Assembly: GCA_027579435.1 (NCBI GenBank)
Contig: JANBPK010001492.1
Location: forward strand, 1-64,000
From: Candolleomyces eurysporus
Lineage: Eukaryota; Basidiomycota; Agaricomycetes; Agaricales; Psathyrellaceae
Reading direction: 5' to 3'
DNA: 64,000 bases
The notes below the pieces were generated by a model. The model was not told where the DNA came from. It saw only the letters and a list, made by a program, of their open reading frames with translations, and did not search any database. The position numbers were made by a program, and so were the translations under genes. Shown piece after piece: positions 25,445-37,361 of this stretch; the first letter of the stretch is position 1, and each line of letters begins with the position of its first letter.

Positions 25445-25952
25445 GGGCTAGGCTATCCATTCGCTTGTTATGGTATATTGAGTGATCGGCCAAGGGGGAG
25501 TTGCGAGGTTTGAGACGAAGAGTCTAGAAGATTGCGGTGTCCTGGTTCGCAAGCCAGTGCATGGGGTAGAAGTTGCCTCTTCGATAACGTCCAAGGCTAC
25601 CTGAGGTGGCTTGCAAGCTGGAACATGATGACGAGAGAACCCCAAATATGCAGGAACGCGGCTCCCCAAGGAAGTTCTCTCTATAGAATGCACAAGGTTA
25701 AGCAAAAGAAGGTTGTGAAGTCGTGAATAGCAGTTTATCTTCGCGGGATCGCCTCGAGGATGAACAGCCTCGCGCTGTTTGTGAAGTTGACAAGTTGTGA
25801 ACGGCGGAGTTTGCCGTGCTTCATCACGTGCTCGTGTTGGAGTATCCCCGGCCGGACCGCTTCACTTTGAAGACGTTCAATGACGAGAGTCTTTTGGCCT
25901 TTGCTTTGACTCTTCTTGAAACCCGGCCTTCTATACCCTCAACGACCGCAAT
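25445..25952. other. intergenic region upstream of palA
   Basis: A minus-strand frame here begins at TTG without ATG and is not supported. The region probably holds the divergent promoters of palA and the 56-residue candidate. Confidence 0.5.
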
Positions 25953-28900
25953 ATGTCGAATCTCCTTGCTTTACCGTTCAAACGAACCTACCCAATCGAT
26001 ATCAAGGAAGCTGCGAGCAATTACATCGCCACCCAAAGCGGAACCCATCCAGACGAATTCAAGGGTGATATTAAAGAATGGCAAGATCTGAGAAATGAAG
26101 GGACTGGTGGTGTGGTTCACGAGAACAGGATCCAATTAACCTTGCTGTGTGTAACACATCATTGGCCGAAACGCCAGTCCACGACCTAACGCACTTTGTT
26201 CATTCTCGCCGCAATCTTTCCAAAGGTATCACACACAGCTGGTATCTATTCTCGCTAAGTTGCCTAGCGATGTCAGTGCATCCGGCCTCCACAGTACCGG
26301 GGAATATCTCATTTTCCTGCCGTCAGATCCAACTCTCGATCCCTTACTCGCTTGCTTTCAACGCGACAAGCGTTCCTGTGTCGTTGAACAGCCTCGCTTT
26401 CGAGAGGGCGTGTGTCCTGTTCAATCTAGCGGCCTTGTACTCGCAACTGGCCACAGCAGAAGATCGATCCACACCCGAAGGAATCAAACGCGCCACATCC
26501 CATTTCCAGGTGAGCGTGTTGTTTACTATCAACCTCGTTGCAACTCGGCGAGCTCGTTTATCGCCAATCCTGGAACCGAGCTGTAATGATTGACAAGTGG
26601 TCCAGCTCGCCGCAGGGACACTGTCCTACCTCAAGACGTCTGCTCTGTCTAAACTGGTCCTGCCTCACGATGAAGAGATCCCGGCAGATCTCACAGACGG
26701 GTTTCTCACAGGCATGGAACAGCTAATGTTATCCCAAGCCCAAGAATGCTGTTGGCAACTGGCTAAACTGAGTATGTCCCCCAAAACGTGGCCTGGGCCA
26801 CGATCAGCCGTTCTGACTCGACAAAACCTATTTACTTCCACCAGACCAATACAAGAATTCCCTCATTGCAAAGATTGCTTTGCGGGTATGTCATTTCGTC
26901 ATCCTTATTTATTTATCTAACAGCTGACTTTTGCTCAGGTGGGGTCTCTCTATGGAGCTGCATACGATGCATTTGCCGAAGCACCCCCTTCTGCAAAACG
27001 ACTTCTTCCAAGTGTAATTTCAATGATTATTTTCCGGTGCCGACTTTCCCTTTTAGCTAATCATCCTTTCAGGACTGGCTCCCCCATCTCCAAGTCAAGA
27101 GCTTGCATTTCCAGGCAGTGGCCCAATTTCGGAAAAGTATGGATGAGATTGAAACCGGGAACAAGTAGGTCGAAGCATCTCTCACCCGAGATGGCCGTGA
27201 TGAATTGCTGTTAATGTGCCCCTTCAAGCTACGGTGTAGAGCTTGCACGTCTCGGACTTGCACAAGACTACAGCAAACAAGCGTATGAAATTGCTCGCCG
27301 TGGAAGAGTGTCCACGTCTGTCCTCCAAGACACCCAAGTACGCTGATTTCATATCGTTGTCAAACATCGTCACCCAGTGCTAATCATGCGACATACCCCT
27401 TTTTCCTCCATCATGATCAGTCCCTCATGGAGACTGTCGAGAAAGGACGAGTGCGGGCCCAACGTGACAATGACTTGATCTATCACAAGGATGTTCCAGC
27501 TGCCTCATCGCTCCCTGAGATCCAGGAGACCAATTTGGCAAAATCTACTGTACCACCGGGGCTCCTCAGACCGGAAGAGGCGCTCAAATCTAAGCGCCCC
27601 TTGTTCCAGAGCCTTATTGGGTGGGGAGCGAGAGAAGCTATCAGTATGTCCGGTTTAACGGCCATTCTTTCTTTAGAAGTGATTGCTGATGAACGTGCCC
27701 TGTGTTCTTATGTTTCTTCGACCCTGACGTGCTGTTATCGTCCCTGTAGAGATTTATAATCATAGAAAGGGCGACCTCATTCAAACAAGGATCGTCGATG
27801 TTTCCCAAGAGCTTCAGGATCGGGCAGACGAGTGAGTTAATCAAGGTTCGGGATCTTTCCAGTGGCCCTCTGACCTTCCATTGCACCGACAATCAAGGCA
27901 ATTGCGCAAACTCAATCTTCCTGCATCGCTCGAAGCCCTAGAACGGCACGTCGGACTCCCACCGAGTCTTTTGCACAAGGCGGAAGAGGTCCGGTTGGAG
28001 AATGGCCCTGACACCATCGAAGCCTCTCTGGAGGATGTTGAAATGCTCTCGGGTCGCGATGCTGCGATTTTAGATGAGGTAACCGTTTTGAATGCGAAGC
28101 GCCCGGAACTCCTTTATCCTGACGTGACCCCCTTGACAGGCCCTCGATATATTGGATAACGAAGCATCCGAAGACGAGGCCTCGCGAAAGGAATACTCAA
28201 TTAGCCGGCCTCCTTCACACGAAGCCAATATTGAGTTGACCGACAAAGCGGCTCGGTACCGTCAGATTCTTGACCAAGCTAAAGAGAGCGACGAATCCGT
28301 GCGCCAGAAATGGTACGAATGGGAAGAGCACATTCGTCAGTTGACCGAGGACGAGGTGGGTGGAAGTTGATGCGTCGTGCAGTTTCCCTGGGTTTCAATA
28401 TTGAATGTGCGTTTGCAGGAAACTCTCGATCGGCTTGTCCCCTCGTCAACTAATCCAGGATCTGCATCCAAGACGCCTGAATCCAGACACACTAGAAAGC
28501 TCGCGCAGAACCTTCGCAACCGCTTGGAAAATCTCGATGTTTTGCATCGAGATAGGGCCGAACTGGTGCGTCGGGGAAAAGCGATGGCTGAAAGTGACGA
28601 TGTGGAAGCGAGGATCATGAAAGCAGCAGCTGGATTTGAGAAGCTTGCTGAACTCCATCCTGCTATGTTTGAAGATATTATGGACGAAGAGTTGGCGAAA
28701 TATGATAAATATCTGGTGGAGATGGACGAACAGCGGAAGAGGGTGGAGGAAGCTCTGATTGAGATCAAAGTATGCTTCTATGTTTCTCTGCATCTATATT
28801 TTTTTTTAACTAAACGTTCTCCCGTAGAGCGAGAACGAAGCATTTATCAATTCGCGGAAGGAAGATCCTGCTGTAAAGGAGAGGGAACAGGCACTGCAGC

Positions 28901-29393
28901 AACTAGATGCAGCTTATTTCAAGTATAAAGAAATCGGAAGGAATCTAGACGAGGGGCATAAGGTATGATATCTTTTGGTAGAGATAATACCTGTTAAGCT
29001 AATGCTGCCCCAGTTTTATAACGACCTGGCTGGTATTCTTATCCAGTTCAGGGAGGTTTGCAAAGAATGGAGTCACCAGCGCAACCAAGAACTACAGTAT
29101 GTGTTCCATGATTCCTTGCTCAGACTCAAGACTTACATTCGTATTTCAGCTCACTGACAAGGAAATTCCAAGCACTGTCGGTGGATGATTCGGTGCAGAA
29201 GGCTCGGTCGAGCAAGTCTCCATCAGACCTTCCTCCTCAACCACCTTCGCCTCGCTTTCCAAATAATCCTCCTGCACGGAAGCCACCTGTGGGGAAGTCA
29301 TCACTTGGAAAGCTCCCTGCGCTTACTTCAGATGAATGGGAGTTTGAAGAGATGCCGCTACCGCCTGGACCAAAAGACAGAGCGAGGAAATGA
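25953..29393 (+). CDS. palA: BRO1-domain protein, PalA/Rim20 type (ambient-pH signalling, ESCRT-associated)
   Basis: Model: 25953-26146, 26226-26271, 26327-26509, 26606-26771, 26845-26885, 26939-27013, 27073-27164, 27229-27337, 27421-27643, 27750-27831, 27898-28078, 28140-28355, 28419-28769, 28828-28962, 29014-29096, 29150-29393, giving 806 aa in sixteen exons. The start MSNLLALPFKRTYPIDI is typical of PalA/Rim20. The BRO1 domain core VSLNSLAFERACVLFNLAALYSQLA is clear, then a long helical V-domain with SPASLE-like PASLEALERH. The C-terminus is short and proline-rich (PPQPPSPRF, PPPGPK-like). Known role: binds Snf7/ESCRT-III and the PacC/Rim101 factor to promote its processing at alkaline pH. 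Bro1/Alix is the alternative, but the N-terminus and short tail favour PalA. Confidence 0.93.
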
Positions 29394-29669
29394 AGAGTAG
29401 GATGCTCCGATAGAAGTTTGCTTTTATGTTGGGTGGTAGATATCCCAGCTTCTCTTCATTAGAGGAGATTTCGTAACCTTGCACTGTACTGTACACAACT
29501 CGTGGCGTCATCTATCAGTTGTCTCAGGACCGCGCCCGGCGTCGTGCACTGCCTTCAGGTGTGGTGGGACCTTCGCGATCTGTATTTAAAACCAGGACAA
29601 CGAAGAAAGGACCCTGCTGCTCGATCCTTCTCTCCACTCACTCCACTTGTCTATTAATCGTTGACCTCA

Positions 29670-30807
29670 ATGGGCTCCTCAGATTACAGTGGTGGCGAAT
29701 CCGATTCCGGTGGTAGCTCCTACAGCTACGGTAGCAAGAAGGGGAAGAAAGACAAGAAGGAAAAGAAGGATAAGGATAAGAAGGACAAGGGTAAGGACAA
29801 GGAAAAGGACAAGGACAAGGATAAGAAGGACAAGGATAAGAAAGACAAGAAAGAGAAAGATCACAAGGATAAAGACGACAAGGACAAGAAAGGGAAAGAT
29901 CACAAGGATAAAGACGACAAGGACAAGAAAGAACATAAAGATAAAGACAAGGACAAGAAAGATAAAGATAAAGATAAAAAGGATAAAGACAAGCACAAGG
30001 ACGACAAGCCCTCCACTTCGTATGGGCTACCCGCCGCACCATCGTTCCCTGCCGTAGCGGGCTCTAGCGGTCATGGCGCTCCAAGTATCCCAAAATTCCC
30101 ATCTCCACAGGGATATCATCATAATCCAGCACTTGGCGTTTCCCATCCTTCCCCTCTACCACCACCATCTGGACCAGCGCCCACTGTAATCCCAAATACA
30201 ATGTCTTTCGACGGTCCACCATCCTCGGGTTATCGCGTCCCGCTCGATCCAAGCAAGCCGTTCCCCAGCCACAACTTCCAGGAAACCGGACCTCCAGTCA
30301 CCTACGACCTCGATGGATCGCCCATCTTCATCGGATCCGTCCTGCTCGACAACGCCGTGCACCCCTGCAAGATTGGCCCTCACCTCAAACCGCCCGCCCA
30401 AGTTGCCTACGGTGGCGGCGAGATCGGACATAACGGCAGATACGACTTACTGCCATTTGTCCCTGACCAGATGGAGTGGGTGCGTACGAGTCATGGCCGG
30501 ATCCCGCATGGCAAAAGGCCCGTTGAGGGCGGGTACGAGGAGGGTGGGGAGAAGTTGTACCATGCTCTGGCTGTGGTCGATAATGTCAAGGTCCCCGGCA
30601 AGACTGGCGAGCATCTGTGAGCTGTTCAGACCTTCGTCTCAAGAGTCTAAGTTCTGATATCTTTTGGGTTTAGGGGTGGGGCTAATGTCGGCTTTGGAGG
30701 CGTAGAACGTGCCGTCCAAGAAGGATACGAAATTCTGTAAGTCCGCCCTCTTCGCTGCGTAATCTAATATCAACCTGATGGATCCGCTCAGGTGCTGGAA
30801 ATACTGA
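29670..30807 (+). CDS. Lys/Asp-repeat protein with C-terminal DM9/DUF3421 domain
   Basis: Model: 29670-30616, 30674-30736, 30792-30807, giving 341 aa. A Ser/Gly/Tyr-rich start (MGSSDYSGGESDSGGSSYSY) leads into about 90 residues of almost pure K/D/E with occasional H and G. A Pro/Gly/His/Ser linker then precedes a folded domain: VLLDNAVHPCKIGPHLK, AYGGGEIGHNGRYDLLPF, WVRTSHGRIPHGKRPVEGG, LYHALAVVDN, VPGKTGEHLGGANVGFGG, EGYEILCWKY. The repeated GGxExxHxGRYDLLP and GRIPxGxxPVEGGYE pattern is DM9/DUF3421, a lectin-like fold known to bind mannose in some animals. No signal peptide is seen, so an intracellular role is likely. Confidence 0.88.
29735..30008 (+). repeat. Lys-Asp low-complexity coding repeat
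   Basis: AAG/GAC/AAA/GAT codons dominate. Within it two 39-bp units (29851-29889 and 29890-29928) are identical except one base, encoding KEKDHKDKDDKDK and KGKDHKDKDDKDK, which indicates recent tandem duplication. Confidence 0.9.
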
Positions 30808-31292
30808 GCTATGAGCGCTCAACTTCGAGCCAGGGATAGCTATAACAGTGTATATTATATCGGATTTGTTGCAAATTGACACTCGTGAACCATATTATCC
30901 GGGAGAATGTCCCTCTGACCCTTGCTATGTCAGTGGCGAAAGTGGGGCTGTAAGACTTGAGCCGGGTCTCTCGAAAAATCCACCTCGTTCCTGTGGCGTT
31001 GATTTAGTCGTCCTCCGCCCGTGGTCCGTGGTCCGTGGACGATCGAACATCTAAATCAGTGGCGTCATGAAGCGCCTACATCATAGAGGACTGGCGCTAA
31101 GATAGTCGAACGGGTGGACATAGTTCTCGTTTGGACTAGCGGGTATACCGGCGCCGAAGCCCACGACCCCCTGTGCTCAGGTCACATCTGCCAACTATCA
31201 TTCATGACGGATTGAATTTCCACATGCACAGCACCTCCTGGCAGATCAAACAGGTGTTATCCCAGAATCGGCATTTCTCCTCTTTTACTTGA
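30808..31292. other. convergent intergenic region, no gene seen
   Basis: This region lies between two convergent genes and contains only short frames. A small direct repeat CCGTGGTCCGTGGTCCGTGG lies near 31019-31038. Confidence 0.6.
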
Positions 31293-33265
31293 CTAGTTCC
31301 CTGACCACACGCTTTGTCCGCGAGGCGTTTCACATGCGGAGCATACCTCTCTATCGCTTGTATTGATCCTGCGTATTCGGTGGAGTTAGTATTTTACTCG
31401 TGTTCGGACTTGAAGGTCTGCGGACTCACAGCGTGCAGAGTTTGCAGCTCCAACGTCCACTTTGACTAGCTGGATCTAAAGCCGGAGAGGGTCCACGAGG
31501 TTTGCTTGACCCTAATGTCCGACCGCCGCCTTGAGTGGACGCCAACCCGATAGACTCCTTTTTGCGGAAGTCTATTTCAGTTTGAACGAGCTTGCCTAAC
31601 CCAAGAGCACCACCCCCCTTGCTCGTGGAGCCATTTCTTGGGGTGTTCCCTTTGCGTTGGCTTTTTGGTGCCTGTCCGCTTGCCTTGGGACTACTTCCGG
31701 TGTCCTTGGATTTCCCTTTCCGTTCACGAGCGCTAGTCTGGCCGACCACCGACGTGGACCCTGATGTTCGTGGTATATCACAGTGGTCTTCATCATCATC
31801 TGAGGGAATTTCAATCGTCCCGAGATGGCGGGAACTATCTGGATCGTTCTCCCGCTTCCCTGACGGCTGTCCAAAACTAAATTCTTTTTCAAACATCGTC
31901 CAATCCTTTCCTGTACCCAGGAACTCGGTGTCATCGTTTTCTTGTTTCGACGATAGTAGGGTTTGACGGCGCTCTGCATCCGTCTCGTTTACAATCTCTA
32001 GGCCATCTTCGGAATCAGTTGAACCGTCATCTTCCTCGGGTGCCTGTTCCTGCTTCGTCTGGGAGCTTGTCACTGTACCGAGTGCAATTCAATAAAAGTG
32101 CTGGGCAAGATGTGATACGGAACCTGCTTACCTCCTAACAAAGCCTGGACCCTCCTCTCGGCGGCTAGTGCTCGCTCTTCTCTTGCACGGTTGCTATATA
32201 TATGTTTGTTAAGATCCAGTGACTCGATAACCCATGATTCATTCACGTACCTAGCCGCCCTCTTGCCTTTGCCTTTGCCTCCCTCTTCGGCACTTCCAAG
32301 TGAATTTCCTTCCCCTGTAAAGGCATACTTGGATGTAACACGCCCTCCGGCCTTCCTCTTCTTCGCAGTTTGTCGGCCTGTATGAAGCGAAGGAACTGTT
32401 TCTTGACGCTTTCCTCTAGGGACGCCTGTTCGCCGCCGCCGAGCGGTGGGCCGAGTACGCTGTTGTGCACCACCACACTAAATGACGAGTCCTGAGGAAC
32501 GGGTGTGCCAATGATGGAGTACAAGAGAAGACGCACCATGTACTCCGGAAAGTCTCCTGCCTCTACACCGTCTCCTGGAATGCGAGCTGAATCAGCTAGG
32601 CGTTGACCAGAAGACCAGTACCCTGAAGGAGCCGGGCATTGTGTTAATAATGGGTAGCAATAATGGACGGTATCTTCGCCTCACCATCGCCATAGTAGCC
32701 TCGTTCCTGCAGCTGTCGTACTTCGAGGCGTAGAAGCTTCCACAAAGCTTGAAACCCAGGTCCGTGGTTCATATGCTGTAAATGAAACCGTCAGAACAAA
32801 TGAATAATCTTTGTCAGGAGTCGGGAACGACCTTGATGTGAGCTAACTGAAAGAAAGTATCGACTACACTCAGCGATATCTTAAGATTTCAGTAGCGCAG
32901 AACGTACTTCGTGGCATAGGGTGCTCATAAGCCAAGAGGTGGGGTAGAATTCACCTCCTGGCCTCCTGAGTACCAGCTCCACTGTTTCGCCGTGGTTCCA
33001 GTTTCTTCCTGCGAAAACCTGGTTGAATTCGTACTATGTAGCTCAATGAGTGATGCATATCGTCTTGGTGTAATCCAATCCTCACCTCTTCTAAGCTGTT
33101 CACCACGAAACCATGGCTCTTCATGATAGGTTTAACTTGGGCCGCCAACGCACGCAAAAGTTGTCTCGATTCTTCTTGAATTTCAGGTATAGATGGTAGC
33201 GCCGTGATAAAATTAACATGCGGGTTCGGGTTGACCTCTGTTTCGTTGAGACGAAGGTGGACCAT
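31293..33265 (-). CDS. WSS1: Wss1-type WLM-domain metalloprotease with RanBP2 zinc finger
   Basis: Model: 33265-33086, 33033-32908, 32846-32832, 32775-32685, 32622-32537, 32477-32251, 32193-32132, 32072-31440, 31378-31293, giving 501 aa. The WLM domain contains HELAHIKHMNHGPGF, the zinc-binding HExxHxxxxxHG motif. Its first part is split across a 15-nt exon. A basic segment follows (CGGAQQRTRPTARRRR, KKRKAGGRVTSKYAFTGEG, RAREERALAAERRVQAL). Then comes an acidic region with two SUMO-interaction-like cores (GLEIVNETD, GTIEIPSDDDED) and a C-terminal RanBP2 zinc finger (WSCKLCTL...REVCSACETPRGQ). Wss1 cleaves proteins crosslinked to DNA, guided by SUMO and Cdc48. The acceptor at 32478 was chosen because it restores the conserved CGG and THTG-like frame. 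The alternative upstream acceptor opens a different frame. Confidence 0.93.
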
Positions 33266-34172
33266 CTTGCGAGAACAAGGGAGAGGAGACAAGAATTGAA
33301 CGCGACGCGTCCGTCTCACTGAGTCAATTAACGTGTATTCTTCCCACGCGCCATTCGGGCGCCTACCATGATGACATCAACTTGTTGATACTGGCTTCGC
33401 AGAGCCTCAGACCAATCCAAGTGCGCTGGTCAAGAATTTTGACCGGTCGGTACATTTGCACGGATCTCTTGAGAGCCTTGGGCTACCTGTATGATTATTT
33501 AGAGTTGGTCGACGTCGGTACCCGCACCGGATAGATGTTAGCCTGAGCCTCGTCTTACGAGTAGTTAATTGGTCAGGGAATTGAAGCAGGTATCTCCTAG
33601 CAGATTCCTCTTAGATTCTAGCTTCGATAATCCAGACTTGATAAGTGTACTGTGGGAATCAAAGAGACCGGTCGCTGCCTTTGTTTGACGCACTGACGGT
33701 GCTAGGCCCCACATACCTATCTAGCTAGTGCACCCGTTCTCGGACCGGTATTCCATGGGGTGGAGACTGAATATGGTGCTCTGTTATCCCGATACGGTGG
33801 GGTAGCTGGGCGTAATCCTACGAAGACTCGGAGGATCGGTGGACGTCCTGGGTAATGAGGCCTTGGAGACACCATTTTGTGGTTCTGTGAGCCCAGAACA
33901 AAACTTTGGGGTAGGTATAACACATGCACATTTTCTAGCGATAAAAATACGAGCAATTGAATGCATCTGATTTGCTTTTCGAGGCTGTTTGTGGAGGTCG
34001 GCAAGAAAGTCGCAGCCGCTGATTGGTTGCTCAATCCGTTTCCGTATCTCACGTGCAATTGCCTTATGCGAAATCCTCAGCCAAGAATCACATGCAGTGG
34101 GGCGGCCTTAATTATCGACGTCTCGCTTGGGGCGCTGGCAGACGTCCTCATTCTCCTACTTATCCTCTTGCA
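33266..34172. other. divergent intergenic region, about 0.9 kb, no gene seen
   Basis: This region lies between the starts of the Wss1 gene and the cytochrome b5-ACAD gene. Minus-strand frames near 33717-34058 start at TTG and lack splice support. Confidence 0.6.
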
Positions 34173-37169
34173 ATGGCCACCAAGGAGCTCAAAACATTCA
34201 CCCGCGAAGAAGTCGCCCAGGTATGTCGTTAATCCATGCCGTACGATTAGGTTCACTCACATATTGATCCAGCACAACAAAGATGGTGATTTGGTGAGAA
34301 TCCTTACCCGACCCCACCAGCTGCTGCGTTTATTCATCCATACCCTATTCCCGATCCTAGTGGATCGTCATCGACGCCAAGGTCTACGACATCACTAGAT
34401 TCAAGAACCTCCATCCTGGAGGAGCCTCGGTCCTCCTAGATGTGGAAGTCGGTATGTTCGAGTCTGAAATTTTGTGATGACGGCATCGGTTGGGGTTGAC
34501 TATATCTATCCCTCGGGTGTTATAGCGGGTCAAGACGCCACTGAGGTTTTCTATGGCCTGCACCGACATGAAGTCTTGGAGAAGCCCCAGTACCAGCGTC
34601 TCCAGATTGGCGTCATTGTCGACGAGAAGAGCGTCATCCACGGGCGTATCGTTGGCGAGCTCAGCAAGGTTCCCTATGCGGAACCCACCTGGCTGTCTAC
34701 TGGCTACCACAGCCCCTTCTACACAGATGTACACGAGGCCGTCGATTCCCTACCATTTCTAGCGCTGACTTTGTGCCTCAGAATCACAGGGCCTTCCAGA
34801 AGGCCGTTCGCAAATTCATTGACGAGGTTGTTACACCTGATGCAAGGGTACGTTATGTTCTGTCTTTCATTGACTTCTTGCAGTTTACACCCTGCTTTTA
34901 GGCAAGAGAAGAGGACGGCAAGCCCCCAAGTGCGAGTGTGATCGAAGCCATGGCGTGCGTGAACCCCAAAGCGCACAGCACCCTTTGTTTACTGAGAAGT
35001 CTCACTATAGTAAAGTGAATCTTCACGCGATGCGAATGGGACCGGGGAAGCATCTCAAGGGTGCGCCTGAATCTTATTTTTCGGCGAATTTATCGTAACC
35101 TTCCTTTCGGTGAATATCAGGTCTCGAACTCATGGGCGGCATTGTTAAGCCTGAAGAGGTATGTGGTGCTACCCTTTTCGGTGTACTTGGTTTCTTACAT
35201 TTTTTCATTCCAACAGTTTGACTACTTCCATGAGGTACTCGTCCCCATACAGGTCTCCACGTTAATATATTGAAGCAAACTTGGTCGTAGATGATCATCA
35301 CCCAAGAATTCGCTCGTTCTGGATGCCGAGGTTATGGCGACGGTGTGTGACGATTTTTTCTTGCTCGGGGTTTAGTACTGAATCCGAGTTGAAGGCCTCA
35401 TGTCTGGCTCTGTCATTGGTCTCCCTCCTGTCCTCAACTTTGGTAGCGATGAGATTAAGGCAAAGGTCGTGCCGGACGTTTTGTCGGGCAAGAAGCTTAT
35501 CTGCTTGGCTATCTCTGAGGCATTTGCTGGAAGCGACGTCTCTGGTTTGAGAACAACTGCGGTGAAGACTGAGGATGGGAAGCATTGGATTATCAATGGA
35601 ACGTCAGTGACATTTCTTCCCGTTTCCTGAGGTTTGCCTGATCATGGGTTAATTCTTCATGCCACTATCGCCTTCTTCTCGCCGCCAACTCCACGTCTTC
35701 TGTCAATGCCCAATATTGCGTACTCGGTTCTGCATATACAGCAAGAAGTGGATCACCAATGGAACGTGAGTCAATTTATCTGCGTGACAATACATTCGCT
35801 CAAAATCATTTCCCCTAGATTTGCCCATTAGTATGTCCCCTTGCTTAACGGATATGTGCCAGAAACTAACCTTCAATGTCATTGAGCTTCACGGTCGGTT
35901 GCAAGACTGAGGTATTCCCCTTTGTTGGCTCAGGTCGTTGTTCAATATTAAGCGGACATTTTAGGACGGTTTCACCGTGATTCTTGTCGAGCGTGGTGAG
36001 GGCGTGGAAACCAAGTCAATTAAGACCAGCTATGTAAGTGCATTGCCTCAGTCTGTCGGTCACTTGCTGATGCAGACTAGTCCCCAACTGCTGGTACTGC
36101 ATACATCACTTTCGACAATGTGAAAGTACCAGTAGAAAATACACTCGGCGGCGAAGGTGCAGGTATTTTTGTCATGCTCAGGTTTGTACCAAAAATTTCA
36201 AACCGGTTCAGATTAATCTCATTGTTCTTTTCTAGCAACTTCAACCACGAACGATGGGTCATGATCTGTTCTTCTGCCAGAAGCCAGCGCCTCATCGTCG
36301 AGGAATGCCTGAAGTAGCTTTACTTTCTCGGTACCTCTTTCCTCTCTTTGACTGACCGTTCCTTGTCAGGTGGACAAGCCAGCGAAACGCATTCGGAAAA
36401 CCCCTCCATTCCCAGGCTGTTATCCGAAGCAAGCTGGCAGCTATGATTTCCAGAGCTGAGGCCGTTCAATCGTGGCTAGAGAATATCACATATCAGATGA
36501 ACAACATGGTGAATTCCTCCAGGGCGTCATCTGACACTGTTGTTGACATTTCTACAGTCCTACAAGGAACAGGCTAAGTACCTTGCGGGGTAGGTTCTTA
36601 TCGCTATTTCCCCATAATTCAGTTTTGCTGATTTTGTGCAGCCCAATCGGCCTGCTGAAGATGACCTCGACCAAATACGCCCAACTGACTGCCGCCGACG
36701 CTGTCCAGGTGCGCTTCTCCCGATTTCTCTTGCTTTCTTGGTCTTTTAATACCGCCTTTCCCTTGCGCCAGGTATTTGGTGGCCGTGGTATCACCCGGTC
36801 TGGTATGTATTTCATTCCAACGGTTGCGACGGTAATTGACGTTTTATCCAGGTATGGGTCAACACATCGAACATGTAGGTTCCTGCCAAGTTTCCTGCGA
36901 AAGGTATAATCTCGATCGTTTGCTGACTCTCCACCTGTCACTAGTACCACCGCACAGTCCCCTTCGATGCGTGAGTACATCGTCTCTTGGTTGTTCGCAT
37001 TTAGTTACTAACCCGTTTGTGCCAGAATTCTTGGTGGAGGTTGGTTTCCTTCTTCTTAACAGTTCTCAGCAGCAAAGCTTACTGACTCTATTCCAAAGCG
37101 GAAGACGTTTTAGGCGACCTTGGTGTTCGACAGGCGATCCGTCAGATGCCCAAGAACATCAAGCTCTAG
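34173..37169 (+). CDS. cytochrome b5-acyl-CoA dehydrogenase fusion (25 exons)
   Basis: Model: 34173-34220, 34273-34293, 34361-34451, 34526-34728, 34782-34847, 34902-34954, 35011-35060, 35121-35158, 35217-35234, 35291-35342, 35395-35602, 35742-35765, 35819-35830, 35887-35911, 35965-36033, 36081-36181, 36236-36313, 36370-36508, 36558-36589, 36642-36708, 36772-36802, 36852-36874, 36945-36970, 37026-37039, 37099-37169, giving 519 aa. Residues about 1-80 are a cytochrome b5 domain with the haem-ligand motif HPGG. The rest is an acyl-CoA dehydrogenase with [51 protein letters not shown] and an [13 protein letters not shown] end. Expected role: FAD-dependent alpha-beta desaturation of an acyl-CoA, with the haem domain as electron partner. 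No N-terminal targeting signal is clear. Confidence 0.95.
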
Positions 37170-37361
37170 TTCTAAAATATTATCTAATTTTCCCTGTACT
37201 TCTTATATTTCTAGGTTGGACTAGGACTTGCACTGTTGCTTTGAATACAGTATATTAATATCGTACAGAGTCACATTATTTCTCCGTCGAAATCCAGTGC
37301 ATTGGATATACAAGCAAGCAACATAGATGTAAAGTATAGGACCCGGTGTTTGACAACCAAA

